Assembly (NCBI RefSeq): GCF_016920785.2
Contig: NW_024609835.1
Location: forward strand, 177,627,109 to 177,691,108
DNA from: Ixodes scapularis
Taxonomy: Eukaryota; Arthropoda; Arachnida; Ixodida; Ixodidae
Direction of reading: 5' to 3'
Length of the DNA stretch: 64,000 nt
Shown: positions 55,025 to 64,000 of the stretch, one piece after another
Numbering within the stretch: position 1 is the stretch's first letter
Layout: each line of letters begins with the position of its first letter
Position numbers and translations under genes: made by a program
Notes under the pieces: generated by a model
Told to the model about the DNA's origin: nothing
What the model saw: the letters and a program-made list of their open reading frames with translations, nothing else
Database searches by the model: none

Positions 55025-56490
55025 CCACTAAAGCCACTAAATGAGCTGCGCTTAGAGTATCGACACTCAGTTCCCCGACATTGTTGTGGGCGCCGCCATT
55101 TCGGTGCTTGTGCAGAGCAGACGCAACTGCCGATCGTTGTGATTCAAAAGTACGACTCCCTCTGTATTAGATTAAGCGTTAGGAAGCTCCTGCAATATTG
55201 CTTTGCTTTGCCGCGAACTGTTAAGACATTTGGGGAGGACGGAAAAGCCTTGCGATTTCAGATAATCTTCAGATAACTGGCAGTCATGATTTTAAGCCGC
55301 AATATAGCAAAATGTCGTCACTCTGAAGCGTAGCTTATTTAGTGGCACAAGTTACTGCGCTTGGCTGCCTCGAGGAGGTTCCAGGTTCGATGCCTGGGAG
55401 CGGACGCAGCTTTTTGTTATTCCTGTAAATGTCACGTTCTGATAAATTCGAGGACCCTCTTGCTTGTACTAGGTCGGAATGTTCTACGCGCCGAACATTT
55501 CACGCTGAATGTTCCAGAAGCCCACGCGTGTACAAAAGGGGCTCCTTCGTGTAACAAGCCGGAGTCAGTCTCGACCTTCCGCTTGATCCTGCCGTAACGC
55601 CGCCATCGGCTCCCGGGACGTTACCCTTTCTAGACGTTTTGGTTTTGGTCACAAGTTCGTCCCATTTAACATCGAGTTTGTTTCACTCTTCCTCGCCTCA
55701 TCAACTGACATTCGCAACAATATTAAAACACCTCTCAAGCCTAAATTAGGGGTCGTTAGTTTTATATACACGCCTTTTTGTCGACTTCCGGTTTTCCCTC
55801 ATCCTGGCACCTCGTTGCTAAAACACTTTCCTGTTTCAGCATTAACGCGCTGTTTTCTGTGGGATTTTGCTTTGTGTCAAAACTTATCTCGTGTCGCTGT
55901 GCAAAGGCAAATCCTGCCGAAACGCCCGATATTGTGATTACCGATGCACAACGCGATTGCGAGAAGCTGTGAACCAACTCTCACAAGTAATTTTTTGTTT
56001 GTCGTCACCGTCGCACATGGACGGTAATGAGATCGTGTTTCTTTTTTTGTTGTTGTTGTTGTTTTCTTTATGAACTGTGGAAGTGTCAATAAAACGTCGT
56101 TGAACATGAAGTATAAAACGTGTAACTATGAGCCTTTCATCGGCGAAATGGGACGCGGAATCTGCCAGGCCAAGGGTTTTTTATTTGCATCTTGAATTCT
56201 TTAACATGACGTTATCAACAAAAAAGAATCTTGCTGTCTCTTCAGTTATTAAATTGTGTCTATTAATGCGGGAATATGTGCGCTTTATAATGATAGACCG
56301 TTGTGAAGTATAGAAAAAAATGAGCTGTTTCAAAGTGACATATTTTAACGCAGTACCCGGAAAGGAGAGGGCAAGACGGATATTTTTTTCTCTGCAGTAA
56401 TGTGTCTTTTGGAGCACTCATACACTCGGTGAATTTCTCGTATAGCACACCTAAATTCACGCAGCAGCGTTTGGGAACGTTTGATCGCAT
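55025..56490. other. Unassigned stretch, possible SINE fragment
   Basis: At 55375-55400 GGTTCCAGGTTCGATGCCTG resembles a tRNA T-arm or B box, possibly part of a SINE. A T-rich (GTT)n tract lies at 56045-56062 and an AATAAA at 56089. No gene recognised. Confidence 0.35.
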
Positions 56491-56516
56491 TACTTCAAGA
56501 TTCCACTACGGCTACC

Positions 56517-56759
56517 CTAACCGCGCTTTGTATGCCGCCTGTCAAGCATATCATTGAATTGATTGCCGTGCCGCCGCACTTCTTGCGAAGCGCGAATAAA
56601 GGCCCATTCCCAGATATTAGTAGCGTCCAACAACGTTCTGTGAACTGACAGTGAGCCACACCATGCTTGGCATGAGGCGTGGTAGTCTTGACCGCAAGAA
56701 ACGAAACACGCGTGACCCGACAACTTGTACTCGGAAGGCTTCGTGTCATAGTCAAGCAC
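56517..56759 (-). other. Unidentified open frame
   Basis: An 80-codon minus-strand frame reads HACFVSCGQDYHASCQAWCG and later IWEWAFIRASQEV. The cysteine and aromatic spacing is suggestive but I cannot assign a family. No splice sites or neighbouring exons stand out. It may be chance or a repeat fragment. Confidence 0.15.
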
Positions 56760-57374
56760 AACTGTGTGAATCGGTCTTTACTCGTGGTTGTAGTACCTCG
56801 TAAAACTCTGCATAACTTAGTTAAATCACGTCGTCTCGGGACAAGTCATTTACGGGTCCGAAAGCATCTCTTCATTCATATTTTTGAATTCCTGAGGTCG
56901 CGAACGCGTCAGCGAATTTAGGACCGCTTAGAAACGTTCATTTGTTTCCTGTAACTAGCTCAATCACTTGAGGACCAACTCCGGTAACACGGGCTCGTAA
57001 TCGCGCGAGCTTCATAGAAAAACACAAGGGAAAACACACACAATACCCGTCAACTGGAAGCGATAATTGCTACTGAAAGCCGCCATCTTGCTTGTCGTTG
57101 ATTACCTTAAAAATGGGTCTATGAAAACCTCGAGGCAGGCACCAGGACCCCTTCGTGAAAGTGTGTACGAAATTTCAGCTCGCGATTTGAAGAGTAAAAC
57201 GTATAAAACGCTTATGAGAATCCTCGCATTCCAACTCACTCCATAAACGAGCCGTGACGTAACAAGATCAGAATGCCGTCTCCTCAGGGCTCTCCTTCCT
57301 CCTTCCTTATCGGTCCCGCCCGTTTTCATCGCGTCGATCGCGTCGCGTCGCTCAACGTATTTCGGGTTTATATT

Positions 57375-57790
57375 ACCACCAATATCACGTTAAAAGCAAG
57401 AACAAAAGGAAATGAAGCATAGAAGGACAAATACAGCGCTTACTGACAACTCACGTTTCTTCTACTTAAAAAAAAAAAAACAAAAAAAAAAAACGAAAAA
57501 ACGTTTTGGAATTTTTTTTTCATCACATTGACTACTTCGCCAAGTAGTATAATTATTTGGTGGATAAAAAAACGCTGATACAGTCGCCATCCAATTGCCA
57601 CAATAATTTCTCTAATTAGAGGGTCGCCACTCCGTGCCAGTACAGTGCATTTTGTGAACTGGGCACCATAACCATAGTTACGGCAGTGAATCCATAGATG
57701 GTCAGAGACAGTCTCGCTCGTGTTATGGTGCCCTCGCAGCCGATAGTTGAGACATCTGCCAGGCTGTCCGGCATACATCTCGGGTGTCTC
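57375..57790 (-). pseudogene. Penelope-like element 3' end with decayed GIY-YIG domain
   Basis: The minus-strand frame reads MYAGQPGRCLNYRLRGHH, SDHLWIHCRNYG, then TVLARSGDPLIREIIVAI. It aligns with the three other copies in this window, with YVGQTG changed to YAGQPG and REH to RGH. A poly-T tract near 57480-57515 lies beyond the domain, and the 3' UTR to about 57375 contains TAAGCGCTGTATTTGTCC. The reverse transcriptase is missing. Confidence 0.75.
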
Positions 57791-57794
57791 GGGA

Positions 57795-58105
57795 GATCGG
57801 CTCTATGTTGGTAAAGAGAGGATCCGATAAAAGACGTGACGTCATGATTAGTGGCTGTAGCATCATGTTAAGTCCCAGTTTTTGTCGAGTGACGAAATTG
57901 AAATGTGAGCATCAAAGTTTGACCTTTTCGAATCAATTTTCCGATGAAATCTTAGTAATTTTGGTTTGGTAATTTAGCAGCGCAATTGAAGGTGCGTAAA
58001 CTTGCATGGGGAGTGAAGACCTACGACCGCTATTTAAGGGCCGCAGAGGCCCTTTAAGAGTGTTTTCAATTAAATAACGACACCTCCTGCGCAGATTCGT
58101 TGCAC
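57795..58105. other. Unassigned stretch
   Basis: No recognised feature. Confidence 0.4.
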
Positions 58106-58109
58106 GTGG

Positions 58110-58640
58110 ATGGATCGGCAGCCGAGTGGGATAGCGCACACCAGACAGCAGCACATGGAGGGGAAGCTCGCGCTGCAGAACCCAGGAATTCAGGGTCATA
58201 GCTTCCTCTACGCTCACAAAGCCTGGCAGTTCGCTGACGGAGCTTTAGAATGCCCAGTCGCAGATTCTGGAGCGTGAGTATCTGGTGGCACAGAGCATCA
58301 AAGAGCTTTTTCTCGGGGAACCTGGACCTCAGCGCACAACTTTTGCAGCGGCGAGGACCCAAAACACATTTGTTCGCTCGGGAGAAGTGTGTTTCGGTGT
58401 TTCGCCGCAGTAGGTCGCCAGTCACGTAGCTCTCCTCTCATCTGTTGTCTGCCGCTCCACCTTTTCCATTTCAGCGGCCGCTTCTCGTGGTGATCTGCCA
58501 GGCTTTGTTAATATATAGGAGGCTATGCCTGGGTTCAATCCCCACCCCTGCCCGTTTCGTCCTGGATGAGCATCGTACCGGCGTAAGGCCGTGTCTCATT
58601 ACTGCGTGGTGCACGTTAAGACCCACGCTCTGGCTACATT
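58110..58640 (+). mobile_element. tRNA-derived SINE (copy S3), split by family G
   Basis: The head is GCAGCCGAGTGGGATAGCG at 58119-58137 and the first half ends with GCTGCAGAACCCAGGAATTC. The second half resumes at 58528 with CCTGGGTTCAATCCCC, then GAGCATCGTACCGG and GTGCACGTTAAGACCC. Between them lies the family G element at 58197-58527. The uninterrupted copy at 14065-14290 shows the original layout. Confidence 0.7.
58197..58527. mobile_element. Family G inverted-repeat element (copy G2)
   Basis: The ends are CATAGCTTCCTCTACGCTC and, reversed, CATAGCCTCCTATATATTA, both continuing ACAAAGCCTGGCAG. The flanks CAGGGT and CTGGGT are similar, suggesting a degenerate duplication. It is collinear with 14406-14784. 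Confidence 0.75.
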
Positions 58641-58879
58641 TTTTAACTACAGTGAAAACCAGTCTTGTCATATCTCAAAGGCCTTATGCCTTATGCTGTA
58701 TAAACACAAACGCAAAATTTGATTTTTACTGCGAGAACAGTTAGTGGGACAGTTCGCGGGTTTCGCGCCGTCGACCGTGCTCCATATCGACGCGGGCCAC
58801 TTTCCGCACTGTGCCAAAAATTCTAGATTGACGTCATGCGGCTGGACACGACCCTGACATCACGTCGCGCATCACGACA

Positions 58880-59060
58880 CCCAAACGATAATAATCCATG
58901 GAGAGAGGGAACAGGAGGAACAAAGGACAAACACAAATCTTCTAACACAGGTTGGTGACTGTTGCGCGCTGAAAAAAAATTCCTCCCGGACCTGGTATCG
59001 AACCAGGGACATCTCCATTTCCAATGTAGCGCTCTACCGACTGAGTTAACTGGGAGTTTG
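58880..59060 (-). mobile_element. tRNA-like SINE with intact cloverleaf
   Basis: Minus strand 59055 to 58983 folds as a 73-nt tRNA: D arm ACTC..GAGC, anticodon loop TTGGAAA (anticodon GGA), five-base variable loop, and T arm CCTGG TTCGATA CCAGG. The acceptor stem has two mismatches. The GGA anticodon would mean Ser, but real tRNA-Ser has a long variable arm, and a body follows on the 3' side (CCTTTGTTCCTCC at about 58910-58922). It is therefore better read as a tRNA-derived SINE than a tRNA gene. The A box (TAACTCAGTCGG) and B box (GGTTCGATACC) are intact. Confidence 0.65.
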
Positions 59061-59144
59061 ACGTGAGCAGAGCAAACGGGTTTAATCAGCTGCCACCAGT
59101 CTAGTACCGACAAGGGATAACGGCCTGCATTTTAAGGTTACGAT

Positions 59145-59242
59145 GTTAATGCAATTAATGCAAAGTTGCAGGCGAGCTGGACAGAATAGGCGATGGTTTA
59201 TTCTGTCCAAATCGCTTGCAACTTTGCAATAATTGCTTTAAC
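59145..59242. repeat. Imperfect palindrome, 44-bp arms
   Basis: Left arm 59145-59188 and right arm 59199-59242 match at nearly all positions (GCAATTA.TGCAAAGTTGCA and GGACAGAATA among them) around a 10-nt loop. Possibly a very short MITE. Confidence 0.75.
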
Positions 59243-59569
59243 ATGTCACCTATTGGCTGGCGTCAGCTCACAACATGACGTGACATTGTCATGTCAAGTT
59301 ACGTTGCAGATTGACGCTAAGCGACTTAATGAAGTCAGGTGACACCGAGAGTTACGTGATGTCATGACGTCACGTTACAGTACGTCGTCACGTGTCACAT
59401 TGACGGCACGTCGAAACATAAACGACTGTGGATAATGAAAACCATAAAAACAAAGCGTTTTCGGTAATTATTCTATATAGGCTCTCGGGCGATGAAACGA
59501 ATAAAGGTAGGTGGGTGTTAAGCCGGCGAAACCACGGGCGTGAAATTCGGTGGAGACTACACGCTTGAA

Positions 59570-59800
59570 ACGTGAGTGCCCGAATTTGTAAGCGTTCTCC
59601 AATAACTACAAGACGGCGTTTTTGTTTGCGTCCAATAACATTTTGTAAGACGTTCAGACAGCGAAAGGAAACGGTTTATGCATACACATGCAGTTTCGTC
59701 GTTTTCTATATTTCAAACTTGGGCGCACGATTTTCGAAGTGTTCTTTAATTACCACAAGGCAGTTCTAGTCCGTGTCCAATAAAATTATTTAACACGTTC
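59570..59800 (+). repeat. Diverged tandem duplication
   Basis: 59578-59660 and 59720-59800 share GTTCT..AAT.AC.ACAAG, GCGTCCAATAA or GTGTCCAATAA, and ACGTTC at the same spacing. About two-thirds of bases match by eye. Confidence 0.5.
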
Positions 59801-59804
59801 ACGA

Positions 59805-61620
59805 AATGCTCTCTACTTAAAACACCTTGAGTGGTTACGAAACGCTGCGGAATTTTCGTCCGGTGTGTTACTCGGTTTAATACGAAACGCCTATGCTGAC
59901 TTTATGGTTGCCAGCTCGCCCTTTCACCTTTCGTTCAGTCCATCAGCTCCGAAATGACGCCTTAGCGGCTCCGACGTCGCACCTCAGCTGTCACAGGCCG
60001 TGTTCCATATTTCACTTGATTTTACTCCAGGGTTTTGCACCTTGGCGTTTCAAAACCTATCCGCGTCCAGCGCTTTTCAATCTGTTTTGTCACGTGACAT
60101 GATCGGCCAGAGTAACCCAGATCCATTTTGGTAAGATTTGGAACACAGTCACGGTATTTCACCTTACAAGTGGGGTAAGTGATCTATCAATTTTATTTTG
60201 TTGCACGTGCAAATGCGCGCGTTTTCGAGTGGCGAGGATGACAGCGTGCTGAGAGGCTGAGCGAAGCCGGGAGACACCTGCGCATGAGCCATGTTTTCAT
60301 GTCCTGCTCGCAGCTTGTAGTGCAAACGTGGGCCCCGTCAACCACGCGACCACGACCGAACAGTTGAAAGCTCTTTGAAACTTAGGCACACTAGGCTAAA
60401 ACGTCCTCATATGCATTTCTCTGCGCCGTGCTGAGACAGTATTGAACGAATGTCTGTTTGCAAGTCGACGTTAGTGTCGCATGATGTGCAATGCACTTAC
60501 ACCGAGTTCCTCGGCTAAGTGCGACTGTTCTTTTTAGTTCAGCCAGAAAAGGCAATGTTGCAGAAGCGCGCTCCAGTAGCGCCGGGCATAATGGCGACTT
60601 TTGCAATTGTTCGCGTCGTTCGAGAACGTAAGTGCGGGCGCTTACCGATCCGCCAAAGGTAACAACTCATCACCTTTACCGCTCCATTTACCCGCGCGAA
60701 AGAAGAAAAGAAAAAAAAAAAATATTCCCGAGCGACTGCAGCTGTCGCGCCGAGGAAGCCTCTGTTAGAGCCACTTCAACTTGCGTCAAATAAAGGCATA
60801 GAGTTTTTAAATTTTTTTTATCGTGCTTTTGACGCATCGTTACCTTTTAAACGTAAGTTGGAAGTCATAGTTCCCTCGAACACATCACTGTCATGATATT
60901 GTTTACCTGTATAGAAACCTGTGGCACCAGCCTGAGGGCTCAAGTCATCTCGTCTGAATGCGAGTCAGGATGGGAGGGCGGATGCTAATGCGCAAGTTGA
61001 ATCCCGATTCAAGGCTGCGCTTTCCCTTCCTGAAGAGATGCCTGCACGTCTATAAATATGGGCGATGTTCAACAAGTGTTTTCAAATCCGCTTCTACACT
61101 TTAAGGGACCTTGGAACACTTTTATTACTTTCAGTAAATACCACCAACAATTGCGCCTGGCCATTCTTAACCTACAAAATCACGTGATAGTTTCTCTCTC
61201 CACGCCATGACAGTCGCAGAAAAAAATTACGAGAAAACGACCAGTGTTCACCCCATCTACTCGCAGCCACAACAAGCGACCACGTGATGTGGAGTGGGTG
61301 ATATTCCGCCAACGTTTGTGATAGTCACGCGCTGGAGTCGGCAAAGCACAGGGCACGCGCTGAGTTCCACAGATGGACAATGTTCGGATATTCCCGTCGT
61401 CGCAGCTAGTGGGCAGGAACCTAAACCCGAAAGCATGTCAAGGTATTCATTGTCATGAGCCCAATTCGAATGGTTACGCAATGCTCGTGTTCACTGTATG
61501 AGCCGGATTTAAATATCGTCGCCACAAATATCGCCAATCTTGACGACGAAATCATCGGTGCAAAAACTACTTCAGGCGGTCTATAGAAATCCTATCTACG
61601 TCTCTTTTAACTTCCTATCC
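59805..61620. other. Unassigned stretch
   Basis: No recognised gene. An A-rich tract lies near 60700-60722. At 61102 TTAAGGGACCTTGG resembles the start of a TTAA-type element, but no second end was found. Confidence 0.4.
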
Positions 61621-61883
61621 AGCAGACATGTACAAGTTACTCAAAAAAGGTAGTTGAGTTACTAAGTATCGGCGCCAGAAGTAATTGAAGTAGAGTAGAA
61701 ATTACGCATTTGTAATAGTAATTGAGTAAACTACTAACTACTGTAAAAATGTAGCGAGTTACTTTTGAAGTTACTTTCGAAGTTACTTTTTATATTTTTG
61801 TGGCAGAAAAATGAACAGCCGTTTTGATCCGTGAAAAACCCTGCAAGCCTAAAATAAATGCACTCATTTTATGGCTTGGGTTT

Positions 61884-62072
61884 TCACCAAAATAGTTTAA
61901 TAGCTCGCGGAAGCAATTGACTTTCAAATTTCTTATCGAAGAGTTTTCCCCTTTTCCTCGTGAAGACGCCCCCAGTCAAACTGAAAAGACCTTCCACCGT
62001 GGCGCTGGATGGAAAGGCAGCGTTGAATTTCAGAAACAGGCTGTGCAGGATCGGGTAAGCGAGTGTCGGCAT
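61884..62072 (-). pseudogene. hAT transposase C-terminal dimerisation domain fragment
   Basis: The frame reads AYPILHSLFLKFNAAF, then FPSSATVEGLFSLTGG and VFTRKRGKLFDKKFESQL before the stop. This is the conserved hAT dimerisation region, in which a small-residue stretch is followed by E..FS, and then T..R..L. The catalytic RNase-H-like core and the zinc finger are absent; a stop lies just upstream in the same frame. It proves the surrounding element derives from an autonomous hAT. Confidence 0.85.
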
Positions 62073-62199
62073 CTTTGGTGTTCATGACGAAACCTGTGAG
62101 GTTCGCCTCGGCTAGTGGTTCTTTTATAACACACTTTATTTCTTTTTTTTTTTCTTTTTTTCTTTTTGTTTTGGCAAACAGAGATTCTTATGACTGGCC

Positions 62200-62345
62200 C
62201 CTCTTTATTCGTACGACGTTCGGAGAGTACGCCGAGCGAGTGCACCTGAGCGTCAAGGGTTCAAGTCCTGCGTCACGACAAGGAGATCATCTGGACGACT
62301 GCGCGTTTCGGTGCACTGCTAGTGCTACGCTACTGAAAAAAAAAA
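62200..62345 (+). mobile_element. Possible tRNA-derived SINE fragment
   Basis: GGTTCAAGTCC at 62258-62268 is a perfect B box and the region ends in an A-run at about 62335-62345. An A box is not clear. It lies inside the hAT relic, so it would be a nested insertion. Confidence 0.35.
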
Positions 62346-62369
62346 ATGGGGGGGGGGGGGGGGGGGTTT

Positions 62370-63020
62370 AACACGAGATGAAACAAAGTATACTTCGCCG
62401 CTGACGCCGGGTCCAACAAAAGGATCTCCCAAGGGTGACTCGCAATCCTCGCCGGCGACTACGGTATTCTGACGCGCCTGACACGCCTGACAAGTACAAC
62501 TTTTCAACACAGAGGAGGTTTCCCTGGCGTGGAAGGTCGGAAGGACGCCAAGGATTACGTGAACAAAGATCGGCGCTCGTACAGTTGCAGCTGGAAGCGG
62601 GAACGTGCTCTGAAGAACGGATTATCCTTGTCTGTGTTTGTGCGCGGGGGAGGCTGGCTTTCAAGGGAGTATGCGCTGACGACGAGGCGACCAACAGGCC
62701 CCCAGCTGCGAGGTCATTCCAGTGGAGCCTCCCATGGAACCTACCGCTTGAGTCAGACTCACTAAAGGCAGGCAACATGAAAACAATAACAACCCCTGGA
62801 GTGTCCCCGTCTTTCACGGTTGCAGCTGGAGGCGCGGCGCCTGCGTGAATTACCGGGTTAGGTCAATACCCGACCAAGGCTTGCTAAGCATCTCTGCCTG
62901 CGTTCGTGCGCGCCGTTGTAATGTTTTGGCCAGGACCAACTTGAGGGGGCTTGTTGTTCGGGAATGCCACTTCATCTGCCGGCGTCTTATTTATTTCTGT
63001 GCTCAAACCTTTGTGATGAG
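62370..63020. other. Unassigned interior of the hAT relic
   Basis: GC-richer sequence with opposing open frames at 62368-62848. Neither strand shows hAT transposase motifs or another recognised domain. It is probably secondarily inserted DNA. Confidence 0.4.
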
Positions 63021-63529
63021 AAAAAATTAGCACTAGATTTCAAAAGTAGTTAGTAATTTAAGTAGAAGTTACCTAAAGAATGTAGTTAAATTAAACTACT
63101 AATTACCCCAAAAAAGTTGTAATAGAAAGTTACAAAGTTACTCGGAAAAACAGTTAAACTACAGTAGTTTGAGTAGAGTAGTTGAACTACGTCCAAGTCT
63201 GCTATCCAGTCATGTCGTTTCAGCAATTTTCAATAGACTTGGTGTATACGTTAGTTCAACAGATGTCTATACAGTAGAGACCGCAGAACCGCGCTATAAA
63301 ATTTTCATCCCCACGTCTCAATAAACTTTTCTCACCATATGTCTACATAATATTTATGTACTAGAATCGATAGACTAATAAGACGCAGTGCGGAGAAGCG
63401 ACATCACACCCAGTTGGAGCCTCTTTGCTGAAGCTGCTTTTTTCGACTGTGTCAAATGATTACCGCTTCTCTCAAGACTTTATAGTTGGAGATGCAGTTC
63501 ACCAACTCTTATAAAGCACATTTCGCATA

Positions 63530-63838
63530 CTGTATTTACTCAACCGCACTGCTTATAAAGAAAACCTGAGTGTTCACTTTTCCGCGAATCACGCAGATTG
63601 CCAATCACCTCGATCGACAGCAGATCCCAGCGGTTTACAGGACAGAGAGAGATAACGTCTTCGCGCGAAGATACCATCTGTGAAGATTGCATTTGTATGG
63701 AGACTCGTGGTCTCGATCTAGTTATTCCCTATGTTATTTAGGCGGAAGGCGGTGATTGGTTGTATATATGCTTTGCAGAAAAGTAGACGCAAGGGTCTTG
63801 TTCATAAATAGTGCAGCTATTACTCGAGTAAATACGGT
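63530..63838 (+). mobile_element. Family F inverted-repeat element (copy 2), TA-flanked
   Basis: The ends CTGTATTTACTCAACCGCAC and, reversed, CCGTATTTACTCGAGTAATA lie between TA at 63528-63529 and 63839-63840. The arms continue GC.GCACT..TTAT. 309 bp, no transposase. An inverted relative is at 54746-55022. Confidence 0.65.
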
Positions 63839-63839
63839 A

Positions 63840-64000
63840 CATTATGTGCGAAAAAAAAGCAGCATACCGGTAATCTTTTTATCTTCTGGGATGGTCCTCG
63901 TTTAAGTGAATGCCTTTCAATTGCGGGGTATATATTCGCCACTCGAGCCCGACACTCGCCCTTTCGCGAACGAACAGACCAGAGAGCGCGGACGGCCGCG
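63840..64000. other. Unassigned window edge
   Basis: GGGGTATATATTCGCC near 63926-63941 looks TATA-like and is followed by CpG-rich sequence up to the window end. It might be a promoter or the start of an LTR, but the sequence stops too soon to tell. Confidence 0.25.

Larger units (their letters stand above)
61623..63201 (-). mobile_element. hAT transposon relic with 8-bp target duplication
   Basis: The ends are CAGACATGTACAAGTTACTC and, reversed, CAGACTTGGACGTAGTTC. Identical flanks CTATCCAG lie at 61615-61622 and 63202-63209. About 170 bp at each end is packed with AGTTACT, GTAGTTTAACTAC and GAGTAG motifs in both orientations. The element carries a piece of transposase at 61884-62072 and what looks like further inserted DNA, including a B-box-bearing segment near 62258 and a G-run at 62347-62366. 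Confidence 0.85.

Noticed and set aside
58983..59055. Functional tRNA-Ser(GGA) gene
   Set aside because: Acceptor-stem mismatches, no long variable arm, and an attached SINE-like body.
61102..61130. TTAAGGGACC start of another TTAA element
   Set aside because: No matching second end was found within the window.
62368..62848. Opposing frames of 137 and 149 codons as a gene carried by the hAT
   Set aside because: No domain on either strand and no similarity to hAT transposase; composition alone explains the openness.

Overview
This window reads as intergenic DNA from a large, repeat-rich animal genome. An arthropod, most likely a chelicerate such as an ixodid tick, fits best. The grounds are the combination of Penelope-like retroelements with GIY-YIG endonuclease domains, CR1/L2-type and RNase-H-bearing non-LTR retrotransposons, a mariner relic, several hAT-type elements, tRNA-headed SINEs and many short inverted-repeat (MITE-like) elements. 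The species call is inference; no host gene or rRNA is present to anchor it. I found no complete host protein-coding gene. Nearly all long reading frames are relics of mobile elements or run through low-complexity tracts and tandem arrays.

Retroelements. Two 3' fragments of CR1/L2-like LINEs lie on the plus strand at about 3505-4804 (frameshifted) and 28268-29651 (437 open codons). Both end in (TAAA)n, and the 3' end of a third lies on the minus strand at 34725-34860. Two RNase-H LINE 3' halves lie at 10215-11480 (minus, with stops and frameshifts) and 49040-50100 (plus, ending in an AAG-rich tail). Four Penelope-like 3' fragments with the GIY-YIG domain lie at 16832-17350 (+), 30960-31110 (-), 40855-41305 (-) and 57375-57790 (-). 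tRNA-derived SINEs lie at 2200-2668, 14065-14290, 58110-58640 and 58880-59060.

DNA elements. hAT-type elements with 8-bp target duplications are at 12510-13993, 18908-20498 and 61623-63201; the last keeps a piece of the transposase dimerisation domain. Smaller hAT-like MITEs with 8-bp duplications are at 21909-22198, 51368-51877, 46156-46700 and 52849-53384. A mariner relic spans 52043-53480. TA-flanked inverted-repeat elements are at 23930-24095, 38972-39345, 44723-45032 and 63530-63838. TTAA-flanked elements are at 5135-5599 and 8367-10094. Nesting is extreme: at 12186-14063 one element lies inside a second that lies inside a third; 52849-53384 interrupts the mariner; and two SINE copies are each split between their A and B boxes by unrelated insertions.

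Other structures. Two arrays of a 15-16-bp repeat in opposite orientation (33496-33760 and 35355-35545) bracket about 1.6 kb, like a foldback element. There is a 14-unit array of a 21-bp unit that is itself a palindrome (53667-53960), a second 21-bp array (17755-17930), perfect short palindromes at 34941-34975 and 43741-43791, and five TGACGTCA sites within 101 bp at 38523-38623. These arrays and the nested elements are the most noteworthy content of the window.
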